A stretch of DNA of 64,000 bases from Mitsuokella jalaludinii DSM 13811. Its GTDB lineage: Bacteria > Bacillota > Negativicutes > Selenomonadales > Selenomonadaceae. Every line of letters begins with the position of its first letter. Position 1 is the stretch's first letter. The notes below the pieces were generated by a model. The model searched no databases, was not told the origin of the DNA, and was given only the letters and a program-made list of their open reading frames with translations. The position numbers were made by a program, and so were the translations under genes. Of the stretch, positions 60,941 to 64,000 are shown piece by piece. The stretch is taken from assembly GCF_000702905.1 (NCBI RefSeq), contig NZ_JNKR01000001.1:310001-374000 (forward strand), in the 5' to 3' direction.

Positions 60941-62892
60941 CAGCGCACCTCGGTGCCGGCTGGCATGTTGACCTCGAGCACCTTGAGGCCCTTGCCGTCG
61001 CTGGCGGCGAGGATCATTCCCTCGGAGACGACGCCGCGGAGTTTGGCCGGCTTGAGGTTGACAACGAGCACGACGTGCTTGCCGACGAGCTCATCCGGCT
61101 GGTAGAACTTAGCGATGCCCGAGACGACCTGACGCTGCGGCTGGCCTTCGCCGAGGCTCAGCTGGAGCTTCAGGAGCTTGTCGGCCTTTGGCACCGGCTC
61201 TGCCGCCACGACTTCTGCTACGCGCAGTGCGACCTTGCCGAAGTCCTCGATACCGATCACGCCCGGCACTTCTTCTTTCTTCTCTGTTTTCTTCTGCTTG
61301 GCAGCTTTCTCCTGCTTTGCCTTCTTGGCAGGCTTCTCCGCCTCTTCCTTCTCTACCTCGATGCGCGGGAAGAGCTGCTCCGGCTCACCGACCTTGAGGC
61401 CGGCCGGCACGCCACCCCACGACTCGATATCCTCGATCTGGACGTCCTTGAAGGCCTGCGGCAGGTTGAGCTGCTTCCAGATGCGCTCCGCCGTGACTGG
61501 CATGAACGGGGAAATCAGCACGCTGATGACGCGCAGGGATTCTGCCAGGTTGTACATGACATTGGCAAGTTCCTGCTTCTTCTCCGAATCTTTGGCCAGC
61601 GCCCACGGCGTCGTCTCGTCGATGTACTTGTTGGCGCGGCTGATGAAGGCCCAGACCTTCTTGATGGTGGCCGAGAGCTGCATATCCTGCATGTTCTTCT
61701 TGAAGAAATCCACCGTCTCCTTGGCGTCAGCCTTGAGCGACTTGTCGACTTCACTCTCGCCTTCCGGTGCGAGCAGGACGCCGTCCTGGAACTTGATCGT
61801 CATGTTGAGCGTGCGGTGCAGCAGGTTGCCGAGGTCGTTCGCGAGGTCGCTGTTGATGCGCTGGATCAGGGCATCACGCGAGAAGTTGCCGTCCTGGCCG
61901 AGGTTGATCTCGCGCAGCAGGAAGTAGCGGATGGCATCGGCGCCGAACTCGTCGATCAGGCCGTTCGGATCGACGACATTGCCCTTGGACTTCGACATCT
62001 TGTCGCCGTCGACGATGAGCCAGCCGTGGCCGTAGACCTTCTTCGGCAGCGGCAGGTCGAGCGCCATGAGGATGCACGGCCAGATGATCGTATGGAAGCG
62101 CACGATCTCCTTGCCGACGAGATGCAGGTCAGCCGGCCAGTACTTCTGGAACTTCTCCGGATCGTCGAGGAAGCCGATCGGCGTCAGGTAGTTCGTCAGC
62201 GCATCAAACCAGACGTAGATGACGTGCTTCGGGTCGATGGGGACCGGGATGCCCCAGTCGAACGACGTGCGCGAGATGCAGAGGTCATCGAGACCCTGCT
62301 TGATGAAGTTGATCATCTCGTTGCGGCGCGAGACTGGCTGGATGAAGTCGGGATGATCCTCGATGTACTGCAGCACGCGGTCAGCGTACTTGCTCATCTT
62401 GAAGAAGTACGCCTCTTCCGATACTTCCTGTACCGGACGGTGGCAGTCCGGGCAGCAGCCGTTCTCGTCGAGCTGATGCTCCGTCCAGTAACTCTCGCAC
62501 GGCGTGCAGTAGAGTCCCTTGTAGGAGCCCTTGTAGATATCGCCCTTCGCGTAGATGCGGTTGAAGATCTCCTGCACGACGCGCTCGTGACGCTTCTGTG
62601 TCGTGCGGATGAAGTCATCGTTGCTGATATTGAGGCGTTTCCAGAGATTCTGGAAGCCTGCGACGATCTTGTCGACGTACTCGATTGGCGTGACGCCTGC
62701 CTCTTCTGCCTTCTGCTGGATCTTCTGGCCGTGCTCGTCGGAGCCCGTCAGGAAGAAGACATCCTCGCCGATGAGGCGATGGAAACGAGCGATCGAGTCC
62801 GCGATCGTCGTGCAGTATGCATGACCGATGTGGAGCTTGGCACTCGGATAGTAGATTGGTGTCGTGATGTAGAATGGTTTCTTTTCCGTCAT
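60940..62892 (-). CDS. metG: methionyl-tRNA synthetase
   Basis: A 650-residue class I synthetase. The HIGH motif is PSAKLHIGHAY (about 16-26), the zinc knuckles are CTPCESYW and CCPDCHRP, and KMSKS is DKMSKSKG (about 300). A Lys-rich linker leads to a C-terminal tRNA-binding OB domain (about 545-650) used for dimerisation. GAGGAAA precedes the ATG. Confidence 0.97.
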   Translation of the reverse strand: MTEKKPFYITTPIYYPSAKLHIGHAYCTTIADSIARFHRLIGEDVFFLTGSDEHGQKIQQKAEEAGVTPIEYVDKIVAGFQNLWKRLNISNDDFIRTTQKRHERVVQEIFNRIYAKGDIYKGSYKGLYCTPCESYWTEHQLDENGCCPDCHRPVQEVSEEAYFFKMSKYADRVLQYIEDHPDFIQPVSRRNEMINFIKQGLDDLCISRTSFDWGIPVPIDPKHVIYVWFDALTNYLTPIGFLDDPEKFQKYWPADLHLVGKEIVRFHTIIWPCILMALDLPLPKKVYGHGWLIVDGDKMSKSKGNVVDPNGLIDEFGADAIRYFLLREINLGQDGNFSRDALIQRINSDLANDLGNLLHRTLNMTIKFQDGVLLAPEGESEVDKSLKADAKETVDFFKKNMQDMQLSATIKKVWAFISRANKYIDETTPWALAKDSEKKQELANVMYNLAESLRVISVLISPFMPVTAERIWKQLNLPQAFKDVQIEDIESWGGVPAGLKVGEPEQLFPRIEVEKEEAEKPAKKAKQEKAAKQKKTEKKEEVPGVIGIEDFGKVALRVAEVVAAEPVPKADKLLKLQLSLGEGQPQRQVVSGIAKFYQPDELVGKHVVLVVNLKPAKLRGVVSEGMILAASDGKGLKVLEVNMPAGTEVR

Positions 62893-63016
62893 GAGATTTC
62901 CTCCCCGTCAGGCGCTAATGGAACGCCTGCGTAAAATTCAGTATCCTTGCGAATCTGTTGTGTCTATTATAGAACAATTTCCCGCAAATGGAAATAAGCG
63001 TGAGAATCAGCGCGGC

Positions 63017-64000
63017 TCACTTGAGGCATGCTTCGAAGATGAACTGGTTGGCCAGCACGTTCATGTTCGCCGAATTGATATCGGCTGCCTCGCCGAGTGC
63101 CTGCCATGCCTTGGCGTAGTCCTTCTGCCGGATGTAGGCGACGGCCTGCGCGTTCTTGGCATCGGCCGTCTGCGGCGTCAGGCGCAGCGCCTCCTGGAAG
63201 TCGGCGAGCGCTTCTTTCTCTTTCTTCTGGTCCAGGGCGATGAGGCCGCGGTTATACCAGGCCTGCATGAACTCCGGGCTGAGCTTCAGCAATGCATCGT
63301 AGCTCTTGAGCGCTGCCTTGTGGTCGCCCTCGCGCTGCTGGGTGATGGCGAGGTTGTAGTGCGCCGCCATCGAGTCCGGCTTTAGGCCTGCTGCCTGCTT
63401 GAAATCTGCCTGAGCCTCCTTGTAGGCGGCGCGGTTGAAGTAGACGATGCCGCGGTAGATGTAGGAGCCCGCCTCGTCCGGCATCTGGCGCACCTTCTTC
63501 TCGGCGGCGGCCAGCGAGGCATCAGAGCCATCCGGAGCCTGTGCCTGCTGCCAGAGGTAGAGTATCTCCTGGCCGTAGCGCGTGCCCGGCACAGCCCAGA
63601 CGCCGTTGAGCCCCGTCCACTTCGTGATGTGGCCGTGGATGTCGGGGCGGTTGACGACGACATGCTTGTAGCGCGGGTCGACGATTGCACCGTGCGGCCG
63701 CTCCTGCGTGGCATAGGCCATAAGGTGCTGGATGTGGGCGCGCACGCCGAGCTGCGGCGTCGCAAAGCTCGCGCCCGGCTCGCGGTTGCCCGTCGCGCCA
63801 AGGCCGCAGAAGTTGTTCTGCTTCGGCGAGACGTCCCCGCCGTAGGCAAAGAAGCCCGTCTCCTTCAAGGCCTGGCACAGGGCGACGTCCGGCCGGATGC
63901 CCTCGCGGCCGGCCTCTTCGTAGTAGTAGCGGACAATGTCCTCGACCGAGCAGTTGAGCTTGGGCTGCGGGTTGCGCTTCTCGATGTAGTGGACCATCTG
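63017..64000 (-). CDS. glucosaminidase-TPR protein, N-terminus outside window
   Basis: At least 327 residues; the frame stays open to the window edge, so the true start and any signal peptide are beyond it. The N-terminal part (about 15-160 of what is seen) is a mannosyl-glycoprotein endo-beta-N-acetylglucosaminidase (GH73-like) domain with the catalytic Glu in QALKETGFF and NNFCGLGATGN. Four TPR repeats follow (about 175-325). A peptidoglycan-cleaving enzyme with protein-protein docking repeats is inferred. Confidence 0.85.
   Translation of the reverse strand, partial: QMVHYIEKRNPQPKLNCSVEDIVRYYYEEAGREGIRPDVALCQALKETGFFAYGGDVSPKQNNFCGLGATGNREPGASFATPQLGVRAHIQHLMAYATQERPHGAIVDPRYKHVVVNRPDIHGHITKWTGLNGVWAVPGTRYGQEILYLWQQAQAPDGSDASLAAAEKKVRQMPDEAGSYIYRGIVYFNRAAYKEAQADFKQAAGLKPDSMAAHYNLAITQQREGDHKAALKSYDALLKLSPEFMQAWYNRGLIALDQKKEKEALADFQEALRLTPQTADAKNAQAVAYIRQKDYAKAWQALGEAADINSANMNVLANQFIFEACLK

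Noticed and set aside
61075-62934. A 619-codon plus-strand open frame opposite metG.
   Set aside because: Shadow of metG caused by third-position GC bias.

Overview
The window is about 58% GC, densely coded and mostly on the minus strand. Its content points to a strictly anaerobic, fermenting, diderm member of the Negativicutes (Selenomonadaceae, such as Selenomonas or Mitsuokella). This placement is inferred from gene content, not from a marker phylogeny. The evidence is an [FeFe]-hydrogenase with two Nuo-like partners, two separate fumarate reductases (one with a perfect Tat signal, so there should be a periplasm), a class I two-subunit fumarase, a long-form HPF, T-box control of trpS and a Firmicutes-like metG-tatD-yabE order.

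Layout: 1-7.4 kb holds housekeeping genes (DUF5693, DUF2993, prfB, secA, a YdjC-type deacetylase, hpf, csp). 7.5-9.8 kb is a polar amino-acid ABC transporter. 10.0-13.9 kb has a zinc-ribbon protein and a four-gene operon (small membrane protein, two HMA-like proteins without CxxC, and an atypical P1B ATPase) under a promoter with a Fur-box-like site. That operon closely resembles an iron-storing ferrosome (fez) locus. 14-20.7 kb holds ilvBN, comF, yqeB, an orphan transcription unit without an intact gene, a radical SAM gene, a pyridoxal kinase and queF. 20.9-25.8 kb is frdCAB plus the fumarase, the last steps of the reductive branch to succinate.

26-31 kb holds rph-rdgB-yfcE, an F420-ligase-like pair, a thioesterase, murI and two tRNA-Ser genes. 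31-34.4 kb has uxaC, a TSUP exporter and an unknown protein. 34.4-38.5 kb looks like an accessory patch: a half-size EamA transporter, an orphan pilin-like protein, an isochorismatase-family hydrolase and a complete type II restriction-modification system whose nuclease matches NgoMIV at every catalytic and recognition position I could compare. 38.5-45.1 kb has a phosphoesterase, the hydABC-like hydrogenase operon and T-box-controlled trpS. 45.2-48.9 kb encodes MfrABE, a Tat-exported fumarate reductase. 49-64 kb holds LysR, asparaginase, a BASS symporter, AraC, a GH36 alpha-galactosidase, a Cof phosphatase, YgbA, a cluster of four DnaA boxes, brnQ, a 3D-domain wall protein, tatD, metG and a truncated glucosaminidase-TPR protein.

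Together these describe energy metabolism that disposes of electrons as H2 and succinate, with iron handling (candidate ferrosome) alongside. The items most worth following are the ferrosome-like operon, the structured orphan RNA near 18.1 kb, the DnaA-box cluster, the NADH-site changes in the hydrogenase flavoprotein, and the paired cytoplasmic and exported fumarate reductases.
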